The notes under the pieces were generated by a model. That model saw only the letters and a list, made by a program, of their open reading frames with translations. It was not told the origin of the DNA and did no database searches. Shown here in pieces: positions 18,388-27,188 of a DNA stretch of 64,000 nucleotides. The DNA comes from Rothia similimucilaginosa (GTDB lineage: Bacteria > Actinomycetota > Actinomycetes > Actinomycetales > Micrococcaceae), in assembly GCF_029850875.1 (NCBI RefSeq), contig NZ_JAOVAM010000006.1, forward strand, positions 123,013-187,012. Direction: 5' to 3'. Each line of letters opens with the position of its first letter. The first letter of the stretch is position 1. Position numbers and translations under genes: made by a program.

Positions 18388-19308
18388 GTGATTCATACCC
18401 TCCGTGTTTCTGCGGTTATTCCTTTCTACGGCGAGCCGGAGCCGGTTCTTGCCATTATTGACACTCTGCGTGCTCAGCAGGGTATTGACCCCGCCGATAT
18501 TGAAATCGTTGTCTCGGATGACGTTTCGCCCACTCCCTTCCCCGACGTTGAGGGCGTGACCGTGGTTCGCCGCCCTGTGAATGGTGGTTTCGGTAAGGCT
18601 GTGAACTCTGGTGTTGCTGCCGCTACCGGTGAGTGGGTTTTCATCCTCAACAGCGACCTGGAGCTGGATAAAACCTTCGTCTCGCGCATGCTCGCAGCCG
18701 TGGAACGCCACGGCGAGGTGCTGGCTAGCCCGCAGATTATTGGCCACGATGGTAAGCAGCAGTGGGTGGCACGTAAGTTCCCCACCGCAGCGCATGTGGC
18801 GTGGGAATGGTTCACTCCGCTGGCTCGTTTTAAGCCGACCAACTGGTGGCACCGCGGCGTTGGCCACGATGTTGAAGCATGCACCGGCACCTCGGACGCG
18901 AAGGTCGACTGGGTTATGGGTGCGTGCATGGTCGTTCCTCGCGCGACCTTCAACCGCATTGGTGGTATGGATGAGCGTTTCTACATGAACAGCGAAGAGG
19001 TGGATTTCCAGTACCGCCTCTCGAACGCTGGTGTGGACCGTTACCTGATTCCTTCTGTGACTGTCACCCACGAGGGAGGCGGATCTTCGCCCTCCGAGCG
19101 CCGTGTACAGTGGCTGACCACCGCTCGCTTCATTTATGCGGATAAGTGGGGCTGGGAGAAGAAGCTTGCTGTTGCTCTGCGCGCTACCAGCTACGCGAAC
19201 TTCTTGGTGAACTCGGTGCGCGGCCTGCGCAATAAGGACGTGGACGCTCGTGGATTCCTCGCCACCGAGCTGGAGCGTATCGCCAAGGCAGAGCGCCACG
19301 AGAACTAG
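18388..19308 (+). CDS. Glycosyltransferase family 2, rhamnosyltransferase-like
   Basis: GT-A enzyme of 306 aa. VSAVIPFYGEPEPVL, VVSDDVSPTPF, GGFGKAVNSGVAAATG and FILNSDLELD (acidic metal site) are in order; GACMVVPRATFNRIGGMDERFYMNSEEVDFQYR is the late region typical of WbbL-type rhamnosyltransferases. The rml genes in the same locus supply dTDP-rhamnose, which fits, but the sugar is inferred. GTG start with AAAGGA upstream. Followed by a hairpin at 19387-19423. Confidence 0.85.
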   Translation: MIHTLRVSAVIPFYGEPEPVLAIIDTLRAQQGIDPADIEIVVSDDVSPTPFPDVEGVTVVRRPVNGGFGKAVNSGVAAATGEWVFILNSDLELDKTFVSRMLAAVERHGEVLASPQIIGHDGKQQWVARKFPTAAHVAWEWFTPLARFKPTNWWHRGVGHDVEACTGTSDAKVDWVMGACMVVPRATFNRIGGMDERFYMNSEEVDFQYRLSNAGVDRYLIPSVTVTHEGGGSSPSERRVQWLTTARFIYADKWGWEKKLAVALRATSYANFLVNSVRGLRNKDVDARGFLATELERIAKAERHEN

Positions 19309-19386
19309 GGGCGAAACTACCGAAATTTACCGTGATGGTTCCGCATAATTTGTTGCCTTCTTCATAAGAAGGCTCACATAGAACGT

Positions 19387-19423
19387 AGGAGGCGACACAG
19401 TGCACTCGAGTGTGTCGTCTCCT
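19387..19423 (+). terminator. Terminator-like hairpin downstream of the GT2 gene
   Basis: AGGAGGCGACACA (19387-19399) pairs, with one G-U pair, with TGTGTCGTCTCCT (19411-19423), followed by GCTTTCATT. It implies a new transcript starts before 19567, though no clear promoter was found. Confidence 0.7.
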
Positions 19424-19566
19424 GCTTTCATTGTAAAATTTCAATAGATATGTTTTGCCTCAAGTTGCAGGTGAAACTTTACGTTCCTCTTCACTCCAAC
19501 ACATAGCACCGCACGGTTCTACCCTGCGGGTTCTTATAGCAAATGCCGACAGGATTCAATCCTCAT

Positions 19567-20565
19567 ATGACTCAGCCTAAACTTCTACTGCTCTCACCTG
19601 CATTCCACGGGTACTGGAAGGCAATTCAGGCATCCCTGGAAGTGCACGGATACGAAGTGCGCACCCACATTTACGATGCGCCGGGGACTCTGCCCGAGCG
19701 TATCCTCAACAAGCTTGCCCATGAGCTGCCCGAGAAGTACCGCCCTGAAAGCTTCGCTGCTCAGGCTACTCGTAAGGCGATTGATGCTTTCAACGAATTC
19801 CGCCCCGATATTGTGCTGGTCATTAAGGGCGATATGCTCTCCCGCGAATGGTGGGACCTGCTGGAGACTTCCGGTGTTCGCTACGGTACCTGGCTCTACG
19901 ATGAAATGCGCCGCATGAGCTACACCGAAGAGGACCTGCACCACCTGGGCGCGCTGGCAAGTTACAGTCCACTGGACGCGCAGCACCTGCGTGAGCAGGG
20001 CTTCGAGGTGTTCGACATGCCCAACGCCTACGACACCCATTGCCCTGTTGTCCCCATGCGCGAGGACTCCATCAACTTTGTGGGCGCTAAGTACCCCAAC
20101 CGTGAGGAGACCCTGCAGGCGCTGGTTGCAGCTGGCCTGCCGGTGCGTGCCTACGGTCGTGCTTGGTCGCGTCACCCCTACGACATTCTGCGCACTAAGC
20201 AGTTCAAGGATTCCGGTGTGCCCGCAGGCCGCGATATTGACCGCGCTGAGGCGTACGGTATTATGGCGTCCTCCCCGGCAACGCTGAACATCCACAATAA
20301 CCAGGATGGTTTCACCATGCGCACCTTTGAGGCTCCCGGCGTGGGCGCTCTGCAGGTGATTGACCGTGCCGATGTGGATCGCTACTACATTCCTGGTGAA
20401 GAGGTTCTGGTCTACGAGAGCATTGATGAGCTCATCGAGATTTGTACCCGTATTTTCCGTGAGCCGAAATGGGCTCGTCAGATTCGTGAAGCCGGACAGA
20501 AGCGTACTCTGGCCGACCACACCTTCGATCAGCGTGTAAAGATCTTGGAGCAACTATGGGCCTAA
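19567..20565 (+). CDS. CgeB-like GT-B glycosyltransferase
   Basis: 332 aa. KLLLLSPAFHGYWKAIQASLEVHGYEV at the N-terminus, VLVIKGDMLS in the first domain and the C-terminal sequence with NIHNNQDGFTMRTFEAPGVGALQVID (20288-20365) resemble CgeB/DUF3880-type family-1 glycosyltransferases: a short N-terminal domain, then a GT-B nucleotide-sugar domain with the conserved R(T/N)FEA stretch. Start uncertain: ATG 19567 (AGGA 12 bases upstream) gives a clean beta-strand start; ATG 19543 would add eight residues. It overlaps the next gene by 10 bases. Sugar and acceptor are unknown; context points to the nonulosonate module. Confidence 0.75.
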   Translation: MTQPKLLLLSPAFHGYWKAIQASLEVHGYEVRTHIYDAPGTLPERILNKLAHELPEKYRPESFAAQATRKAIDAFNEFRPDIVLVIKGDMLSREWWDLLETSGVRYGTWLYDEMRRMSYTEEDLHHLGALASYSPLDAQHLREQGFEVFDMPNAYDTHCPVVPMREDSINFVGAKYPNREETLQALVAAGLPVRAYGRAWSRHPYDILRTKQFKDSGVPAGRDIDRAEAYGIMASSPATLNIHNNQDGFTMRTFEAPGVGALQVIDRADVDRYYIPGEEVLVYESIDELIEICTRIFREPKWARQIREAGQKRTLADHTFDQRVKILEQLWA

Positions 20566-21656
20566 CCTATCCCGTTGATATTGACGCATGGGCTACCTGG
20601 CAAAAGCGCCAAAACACCCTGCGATGGGCTAAGAGCGAGGCTCGCGTTCTTGTGGGACGTCTGCGCGGAGGCGCGGATGAACAGGAAGGCCCCGTCGGCG
20701 GCGTGCTGTACACCCGCGGTGCCGTACCCCGCGTGCTCATCGTGCTCGATTCGTTCTCGCCGACGAGCCGTAACTCCCTATTGGAGCCGCTCAAGTACCT
20801 CGAAAACGTGGGTGTGGCCCTGTGGGTCCCTGAGGACGCTTCGGAGTACCTCAACGGCCAGTACGCCACTGAACGTTACGACCGCGATGCCTGGAGCGAG
20901 CAGGAAGCGACAGGAGACCAGCTGCAGGAGCTTCTGCCCGGTGTGCGCGTAGTTCTCTCCCTGGGCCACTACCTCGCACGCGGTGCGGCAGCGTACGAGT
21001 TCTCTCGTGCAATTGGCGCTGAGTACTGGGTGGTTCAGCACGGCCTGCTGGTGCCTCAGGCGCCGCCGCTACCGGTCGGATGCACCCTGCTGGCTTTCAG
21101 CGAGGCAGACGCCGAGTTCTGGGCATCGGGTCGCCGCGACGTGACCACTCACGCGGTGGGTTCGCAGCTGCTCTACCTCGCGTCGCAGAAGGCAACCGGT
21201 GCTGAGGCACAGAAGCAGAACGACCTGGAACCGATCTTCCTAGGCCAGATGCACGGTGCGGAACTGCCGCGCGCATCCTTCGCGTACGCTTCGCGCTCCT
21301 TCTTGAAGAAGTTCGGCGGAAGCTACCGTCCGCACCCGAGCGAGAAGGACAAGCTGTCGGTGCTGACCCACCAGCTGTGGGAGAAGGAAGGTATCCGCAT
21401 TGACCGCTCCGGTACCCCGCTGAACGAGGTACCGAACCCGGTGGTGTCCATCTTCTCTACCGGTGTTCTGGAGGCTGCAATCCGCGGTATCCCGGCGTGG
21501 GTTTACCACCCGGCACCGCCGGCATGGCTGGTGGAATTTTGGGACCGTTACGGCATGAACCAGTGGGGTCAGGAACCGACCCCGGCGCCGGTTCAGCCGA
21601 AGAAGGAACCGGCACAGCGTATCGCTGAACTCATGATTGAAACTTTGGAGGCATAA
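20556..21656 (+). CDS. Putative nonulosonosyl (sialyltransferase-like) GT-B enzyme
   Basis: 366 aa, cytoplasmic, no certain family by eye. Two features recall bacterial (poly)sialyltransferases: an HP motif in YRPHPSEKD (His260-Pro261), in those families the CMP-binding/catalytic His, and an ST motif in SIFSTGVLEAA (Ser301-Thr302). VVQHGLLVPQ (about 167-176) recalls the HG motif of CDP-glycerol and capsule transferases. It is translationally coupled both ways: it begins inside the CgeB-like gene and its stop TAA overlaps the ATG of the CMP-nonulosonate synthetase gene (TAATG). That makes transfer of a CMP-activated nonulosonate the leading guess; a glycerophosphotransferase is the main alternative. 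Confidence 0.55.
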   Translation: MGLTYPVDIDAWATWQKRQNTLRWAKSEARVLVGRLRGGADEQEGPVGGVLYTRGAVPRVLIVLDSFSPTSRNSLLEPLKYLENVGVALWVPEDASEYLNGQYATERYDRDAWSEQEATGDQLQELLPGVRVVLSLGHYLARGAAAYEFSRAIGAEYWVVQHGLLVPQAPPLPVGCTLLAFSEADAEFWASGRRDVTTHAVGSQLLYLASQKATGAEAQKQNDLEPIFLGQMHGAELPRASFAYASRSFLKKFGGSYRPHPSEKDKLSVLTHQLWEKEGIRIDRSGTPLNEVPNPVVSIFSTGVLEAAIRGIPAWVYHPAPPAWLVEFWDRYGMNQWGQEPTPAPVQPKKEPAQRIAELMIETLEA

Positions 21657-22384
21657 TGCGTATTCTCTGCGTCATCCCCGTGCGCGGTGGCTCAAAGGGT
21701 ATTCCGCGTAAGAATCTGCGCCCCATCGCGGGTAAGCCGCTGGTCGCATGGACTATCGAGCAGGCACTGGCTACTAAGGAAGAAGTAGCCGGCGAGCACG
21801 AACTGCGTGTTGTCGTCTCCACCGACGATGCTGAGCTGGCTGATATCGCCCGCGAGTACGGTGCTGAAATGCCGTTCATGCGCCCTGCACACCTGGCTGA
21901 AGACACCACCGCAACCGAACCGGTCATCGAGCACGCCATCGAGTTCTACACCGAAAACGGTTGGGAACCCGAGGCTGTCATGCTGTTGCAGGCAACCAGC
22001 CCGGTGCGTCTGCCCGGTACCCTGGCTCGTGCGGTCCGCCAGTTCGCGGAGAACGGTAAGGACTCCATGGTCGGTGTGATTCCGATTGGTCCGTTCATCT
22101 GGACTTGGCACGCTGACGGTGAGCCCACTGCGGCGTTCGAGATTATGGCTCGCCCGCGCCGCCAGGAGCTGACCAAGGAAACCTTCCGCTACCGTGAGAA
22201 CGGCTCGATGTACATCACCAAGACCCACGTGTACATGGACCACCACAACCGCCTGGCGGGCTACCCCGGCGGTACCATTGATTTGTTCATGCTGGACGAG
22301 GTCGAGGGCGTCGACATTGACGCACCGATTGACTTCTCCGTGGCAGAGCACCAGCTCACTCAGATCCTGGCCGAAGGAAAGTAA
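21656..22384 (+). CDS. neuA: CMP-nonulosonate (sialic acid family) cytidylyltransferase
   Basis: Activates a nine-carbon 2-keto acid with CTP. 242 aa. N-terminal CVIPVRGGSKGIPRKN is the diagnostic nucleotide-binding motif; VVSTDDAELADIA, LLQATSPVRLPGTL and the C-terminal IDAPIDFSVAEH are also family features. The ATG overlaps the previous stop (TAATG) and the NeuB-like gene follows after 90 bases. The exact sugar (Neu5Ac, Kdn, legionaminate or other) cannot be read from this enzyme; the gene symbol is used in the family sense. Confidence 0.88.
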   Translation: MRILCVIPVRGGSKGIPRKNLRPIAGKPLVAWTIEQALATKEEVAGEHELRVVVSTDDAELADIAREYGAEMPFMRPAHLAEDTTATEPVIEHAIEFYTENGWEPEAVMLLQATSPVRLPGTLARAVRQFAENGKDSMVGVIPIGPFIWTWHADGEPTAAFEIMARPRRQELTKETFRYRENGSMYITKTHVYMDHHNRLAGYPGGTIDLFMLDEVEGVDIDAPIDFSVAEHQLTQILAEGK

Positions 22385-22474
22385 CCTTCACCCGCGGCAG
22401 TACCTTGTCTGCCGCTCCCGGCTTGACCGGCACTCAGGCATTCAACTAAACATTCAAATAAAAAGGTCAAAATC

Positions 22475-24718
22475 GTGATTATTGAACGCAATATTGCCCC
22501 ATACGTGGTCTTCGCTGAAGACCCGATTCTCAACGCACTGCAGAAGATTTCTGCTAACGGCCAGCGCATCATCTTCCTGGTGAACGAGTCCGGTATCCTG
22601 CGCGGTTCGCTCTCTGACGGCGACTTCCGTCGTTGGCTGATTGCTAACCCGACCGCATCCCTGGAGACCAGCGCGCTGGAGGCAGCGAACACCAACCCGC
22701 AGACCGCACCGGTTAACGCTGATTCCGAGACCCTGCGCGCATACTTCGCGAAGGGTATCAACCACGTGCCGCTGACCGACGAGCGCGGTCACCTCGTGGC
22801 ACTGGCAATCGATGAGCAGGATGTCCTGCGCATCGGTAAGCACACCATCAGCGAGGATTCTCCCTCCTTCATCATCGCTGAGATTGGTAACAACCACCAG
22901 GGTAGCGTTGACTTCGCTAAGGAACTGGTTGACCTGGCTGTTGAGTCCGGCGCGGACGCTGTGAAGTTCCAGCTGCGCGACATGGATGCTCTGTACCGCC
23001 AGCGCGGCGCAGCAACCGCAGGTGAGGACCTGGGCGTTCAGTACACTCTGGACCTGCTGTCCCGATTCTCCCTGACCGTTGACCAGATGTACGAGGTCTT
23101 CGACCACGTCAAGCAGCACGACATGGACATCATGTGCACCCCCTGGGACGCACCCTCCGTTCAGGCGCTGGTTGACTACGGTATCCAGGGCATGAAGATT
23201 GCTTCTGCCGACCTCACCAACCACGAGCTGCTGCGTGACGTTGCTTCCCGCGGCCTGCCCATGCTGGTTTCCACCGGTATGAGCCGTGAAGAGGAAATCC
23301 GCGAGTCCGTGGCTTTGCTGCGTAACGCTGGCGCATCCTACGCTCTGCTGCAGTGCCAGTCCGCGTACCCGGCACCCTTCAAGGACGTCAACCTGGCATA
23401 CATGGACCGCCTGGCTGAGATTGGTCAGTGCCTGGTCGGTTACTCCGGCCACGAGCGTGGATACCACGTGCCGATTGCTGCTGTTGCTCGCGGCGCGAAG
23501 ATTATTGAGAAGCACTTCACCACCGACAAGACCCTCGAGGGTAACGACCATACCGTCTCCCTGCTGCCTGAGGAATTCAAGGCAATGGTTCAGCAGATCC
23601 GTGAGGTTGAGGCCGCTATTGGTTCTGCTGCTCCTCGCGAGGTGTCCACCGGTGAGCTGATGAACCGCGTGAACCTGGCTAAGTCCCTGGTGGCGACCCG
23701 CCACATTGCTAAGGGCGAGGTTGTGACCGAGGCTGATGTTGCTGTGAAGTCCCCCGGCCGCGGCCTGCAGCCGAACTACCTGCCGCAGCTGCTGGGCCGC
23801 ACCATGCAGCGCGACGTTGAAGAAGGCTCGTTCTTCTTCGAGGGCGACCTGAAGGACGATCTGGTGACCCGCCGCGACTTCAAGTTCGACCGCCCCTGGG
23901 GTCTGCCGGTTCGTTACCACGACTACAAGCCGCTGATCGAAGAGGCAAAGCCGGACTTCCTGGAGTTCCACTTCTCCTATAAGGACCTCGAGATCAACAT
24001 CGACGACGTCTTTGACTCTAAGCTGGACATGGGCTTCACCACCCACCTGCCCGACCTGTTCGCAGGCGACTTCCTGGTGGACCTCGCGTCCAAGGACCCC
24101 GAGGTGTGGGAGCGCTCCATCGCTGAGGTTCAGCGCACTATTGACATCACCCGTGACCTGACCCGCTACTTCACCGTAGAGGAGGACCCGGTCATGGTCG
24201 TGACCATGGGTGGCTTCACCAAGGACAACCACATCCCCGCTGCTGCACGTGCTGAGAAGTACGAGCGTATCGGTGAGGCGCTGAAGCGTCTGGACGCATC
24301 CGGCGTTCGCCTGGCTGCCCAGACTTTGCCCCCGTACCCCTGGCTGATGGGTGGTCAACAGTACCACAACCTGTTCCTGGATCCGAAGGACACCGCAGAG
24401 TTCTCGCGTGCATTCGACACCGCGCTCTGCCTGGACATCTCCCACACCATGCTGGCCTGCAACTTCCTGAACATTCCGCTGTCGGAGGCTGTTGAGCAGC
24501 TGGCACCGCTGTCCATCCACCTGCACCTGGTGGACGGCACCGGCGTTGACGGTGAGGGCGTTCAGGTCGGCGAAGGCGATGTCGACTGGGCTTCCCTGGG
24601 CAAGCAGCTGCGTGAGCTGGCACCGAAGGCATCCTTCATTCCCGAAATCTGGCAGGGCCACATCAACAACGGTGAGGGCTTCTTCACTGCACTGGACCGC
24701 CTCGAGAAGTGGCTGTAG
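22475..24718 (+). CDS. neuB: Three-domain nonulosonate synthase: CBS pair, NeuB/SAF, xylose-isomerase-like TIM barrel
   Basis: 747 aa. Residues 1-115 look like a CBS-domain pair (FAEDPILNALQKI, GSLSDGDFRRWL, INHVPLTDERGHLVAL). Residues 132-465 are NeuB: FIIAEIGNNHQG, ADAVKFQ, CTPWD, KIASADLTN, VSTGMS, GYSGHE and IIEKHFTTDKTLEGNDH, then an antifreeze/SAF-like domain. It condenses PEP with a six-carbon aldose. Residues 472-747 look like a sugar-phosphate isomerase/epimerase TIM barrel (LEFHFS, LDISHTML, HLHLVDG, EIWQGH). Ordinary NeuB has about 340 residues. The barrel may make the aldose substrate in cis and the CBS pair may sense a nucleotide; both are inference. GTG start with AAAGG upstream. 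Confidence 0.87.
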   Translation: MIIERNIAPYVVFAEDPILNALQKISANGQRIIFLVNESGILRGSLSDGDFRRWLIANPTASLETSALEAANTNPQTAPVNADSETLRAYFAKGINHVPLTDERGHLVALAIDEQDVLRIGKHTISEDSPSFIIAEIGNNHQGSVDFAKELVDLAVESGADAVKFQLRDMDALYRQRGAATAGEDLGVQYTLDLLSRFSLTVDQMYEVFDHVKQHDMDIMCTPWDAPSVQALVDYGIQGMKIASADLTNHELLRDVASRGLPMLVSTGMSREEEIRESVALLRNAGASYALLQCQSAYPAPFKDVNLAYMDRLAEIGQCLVGYSGHERGYHVPIAAVARGAKIIEKHFTTDKTLEGNDHTVSLLPEEFKAMVQQIREVEAAIGSAAPREVSTGELMNRVNLAKSLVATRHIAKGEVVTEADVAVKSPGRGLQPNYLPQLLGRTMQRDVEEGSFFFEGDLKDDLVTRRDFKFDRPWGLPVRYHDYKPLIEEAKPDFLEFHFSYKDLEINIDDVFDSKLDMGFTTHLPDLFAGDFLVDLASKDPEVWERSIAEVQRTIDITRDLTRYFTVEEDPVMVVTMGGFTKDNHIPAAARAEKYERIGEALKRLDASGVRLAAQTLPPYPWLMGGQQYHNLFLDPKDTAEFSRAFDTALCLDISHTMLACNFLNIPLSEAVEQLAPLSIHLHLVDGTGVDGEGVQVGEGDVDWASLGKQLRELAPKASFIPEIWQGHINNGEGFFTALDRLEKWL

Positions 24719-24735
24719 AAAGTAGACACTCACTC

Positions 24736-25863
24736 ATGAATTCAAACGGATTTCCCACTGCCCTGTGGGTCGTTCCGGTTCCCGAGTTTGGTGGAGTAGC
24801 TCGGCACGTTGTCGATATGGCACGTGCCGGGCTCCCCGGCTTTAACCTGGTGGTTCTCGCACCCGAAGGTAAGCTCACAAGCCGCCTTGAGGAACTGGGC
24901 GTCACCGTCATCAAGGCTGAATTTGGCCCCGACTACGGTTTTAAGACTTCCTTTACCTCTCTGCAGAAGGCTATTGAGCAGCTCCGCCCGGATATTGTGC
25001 ACAGCCACCTGGCGTATGCGGACGTTGTAGCGACCGCCGTGGTGAATGCTCTGCGTATCCGTAGCGTTATCAAGCGTGGCACCTGCGTGCCGAAGCTTCT
25101 GACCACTGAACACGGTATCGCCGGTAATGACTCGGTATACCACGGTAGCTCCTGGCGTTCTAAGCTCATGGAGACCGTACACCGTGTGCGCCTGTGGGGT
25201 ACCGACCAAGCGATTGCTGTTTCTCGTTCCACCGCTGATCAGATGCGTGCCAAGTGGGGCGCTCGTGGCGTGGAGCTGGTGTACAACGGCGTGGATATCC
25301 CCGAGGTGCACGCGGCTGTTGAGCAGCAGTGTGCACCCGCTGAGGGCGGCCCTCGTATTCTTTCGCTGTCTCGTCTGTCCCCTGAGAAGGGTATTGACGT
25401 GCTGCTGGACGCTTTTGCACAGCTTCGTGTTGATTACCCGCAGGCTCATCTTGAGATTGCGGGCTCTGGCGATTTGGCGTCCGAGTTGCAGGCTCAGGCT
25501 CAGCGTCTGAACCTGGGTGATTCGGTGACCTTCAGCGGCTTTGTTAACCCGATTGAGGCGATGGGCCGTAGCGACATGATTGTTCAGCTGTCGGTGTGGG
25601 AGAACTGTTCCTACACTCTGCTGGATGCTAAGGCAGCCGGTCTGAAGACGGTCGCTACCGCTGTGGGCGGCAACCCGGAGATTTTGGGTGCCGACGAGCT
25701 GGTGGACCGCCAGAGCACAACCCTAACTCAGGATGTTCTGCAGGCTATGCGCCAGCAGATGCAGAAGGGTGAGGCTGAGCCTTTCACCTGGATTTCGAAT
25801 GAGCAGATGGCCGCTCAGACGGTTGACGTATACGCACGTGTACTTCGAGGAGGCAGCTCATGA
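24736..25863 (+). CDS. Glycosyltransferase family 4
   Basis: GT-B enzyme, 375 aa. VPVPEFGGVARHVVDMA at the N-terminus is the usual glycine-rich acceptor-side loop; RILSLSRLSPEKGIDVLLDA opens the nucleotide-sugar domain. The EX7E motif reads ENCSYTLLDAKAAG, with Asp at the second acidic position, a conservative change. The ATG at 24736 is chosen for the conserved protein start; a GTG at 24709 overlapping neuB is an alternative, and neither has a strong ribosome site. The stop overlaps the next start by four bases (ATGA). Confidence 0.85.
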   Translation: MNSNGFPTALWVVPVPEFGGVARHVVDMARAGLPGFNLVVLAPEGKLTSRLEELGVTVIKAEFGPDYGFKTSFTSLQKAIEQLRPDIVHSHLAYADVVATAVVNALRIRSVIKRGTCVPKLLTTEHGIAGNDSVYHGSSWRSKLMETVHRVRLWGTDQAIAVSRSTADQMRAKWGARGVELVYNGVDIPEVHAAVEQQCAPAEGGPRILSLSRLSPEKGIDVLLDAFAQLRVDYPQAHLEIAGSGDLASELQAQAQRLNLGDSVTFSGFVNPIEAMGRSDMIVQLSVWENCSYTLLDAKAAGLKTVATAVGGNPEILGADELVDRQSTTLTQDVLQAMRQQMQKGEAEPFTWISNEQMAAQTVDVYARVLRGGSS

Positions 25864-27188
25864 GCCAGACTTCGCAGGTTTACGCGCACTTGAACGAGCC
25901 CGCTGAGAAGCCGGAAGCTTCACGTTTCTCTGAAGCGGTGTCTCGCAGTAGCGCTTATGTCCGCCATCAGACTAGCCAGATTCGTATGCCTGAGTTCATT
26001 ATGGCGTTCCTTCTGCTTTTTGGTGATGCTGTGCCTGGCCTCGGTTTGCCCTTTAACCAGGTAGTTATTATCGTTTTGGCGGTATACGGATTGACCCGTA
26101 AGCCAACATTTGACGTGAGCCGCTACGCCACCCTGCGGACCATCATGTTTATCGCGATGGGGTACCTTGCAATTGTCTCGTTCTACGGTGTACATTCCGA
26201 GGATGCATCGGATTGGACGCGTCGTTTGCTCCGTCTTGTGGCGGCGACAGTCCTCATCTGGGTCATCGCGGATGGGCGTCTACATATCCGCTCCATCGTG
26301 TTGGGATATTCCACCGCAATTATCTTCAACGCGGTTGCCTACTTCGTCGGCTTTGCGCCGGTGACCGGTTACTACGGCTACCTGACCGGTTGGCTGGGCG
26401 ATAAGAACTTCTCGGGTCTGGTGTATTGCCTCTTTGGTTTGCTGATTCTGAGCTTCGCCCGTAACAAGATTGAAGTCATTCTTGCCATTGTGGTTTTTTC
26501 TGCTTTGTTGTGGGCTACTGGTTCTCGTACCTCGATTGCTGCCTATGTGGCGGGTCTGATTTGGATTGTTATTGCGAACCGTATGAAGACCTTTGGTCGT
26601 ATTACGTTGGGTGTAGCGCTGTACTGGTTAATTGATATCTTGACTAGCGACTACTCGCAGTCCGGCGTCTTTGCGGACCGTACCGGTACGGATGCGCTTC
26701 GTTCACTGATCGACCAGGCTTCTGAGATTAAGGTTCAGGCTTCTGGCTTCTTCGGGCAGGGCTTGGGCGAAGCATATGTCTATCTGGCACATACTGGTTC
26801 GAAGACCTGGTTCTTCCACAATTCATACTGGTCTGCGCTTGTTGAGGGCGGTTGGCCATGGATGATTCTGGTCGTTGCCATTACCTTGCTCTTTATCGTG
26901 AATGTGTTTAGCGGCAAAAAGACTCTGCCGACTAAATTCTATGTCGTGCAGGGTGCAGGCGTTGCCATCATGATTTGTGCATCCCGTCTGGGCGAGGTGT
27001 TCTACACCTGGCCGTGGGCTATTGCATGCGGTTTTGCTCTACGTGTGTTGCTGCTTGAACGTGAACAGCGTTTGGGTACCGGCCACGATGAGGCAAGTAT
27101 CGAAGGCTTTGACGAGCGAATTGAAATTCGTGAGGCGGAAGAGAAGTCGCAGCACGCTGCGCCGATGTGGAAGGAAGAAAATGTCTAA
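25860..27188 (+). CDS. Wzy / O-antigen ligase-like polytopic membrane protein
   Basis: 442 aa with roughly ten hydrophobic segments from residue 40 to 395 and polar ends. A long extracytoplasmic loop before the last helices (about residues 260-325, with TWFFHNSYWSALVEGG) is the arrangement of Wzy polymerases and WaaL ligases, whose catalytic His lies in that loop. It would polymerise or transfer undecaprenyl-linked oligosaccharide outside the membrane. Polymerase and ligase cannot be separated by eye. The ATG overlaps the preceding stop (ATGA) and the following GT2 start lies inside its last codons. Confidence 0.8.
   Translation: MSQTSQVYAHLNEPAEKPEASRFSEAVSRSSAYVRHQTSQIRMPEFIMAFLLLFGDAVPGLGLPFNQVVIIVLAVYGLTRKPTFDVSRYATLRTIMFIAMGYLAIVSFYGVHSEDASDWTRRLLRLVAATVLIWVIADGRLHIRSIVLGYSTAIIFNAVAYFVGFAPVTGYYGYLTGWLGDKNFSGLVYCLFGLLILSFARNKIEVILAIVVFSALLWATGSRTSIAAYVAGLIWIVIANRMKTFGRITLGVALYWLIDILTSDYSQSGVFADRTGTDALRSLIDQASEIKVQASGFFGQGLGEAYVYLAHTGSKTWFFHNSYWSALVEGGWPWMILVVAITLLFIVNVFSGKKTLPTKFYVVQGAGVAIMICASRLGEVFYTWPWAIACGFALRVLLLEREQRLGTGHDEASIEGFDERIEIREAEEKSQHAAPMWKEENV

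Noticed and set aside
22454..24733. 759-codon open frame antisense to the neuB fusion
   Set aside because: Opposite a well-supported gene with strong codon bias; the product is a Val/Gln/Leu/His-rich shadow without motifs or a ribosome site.
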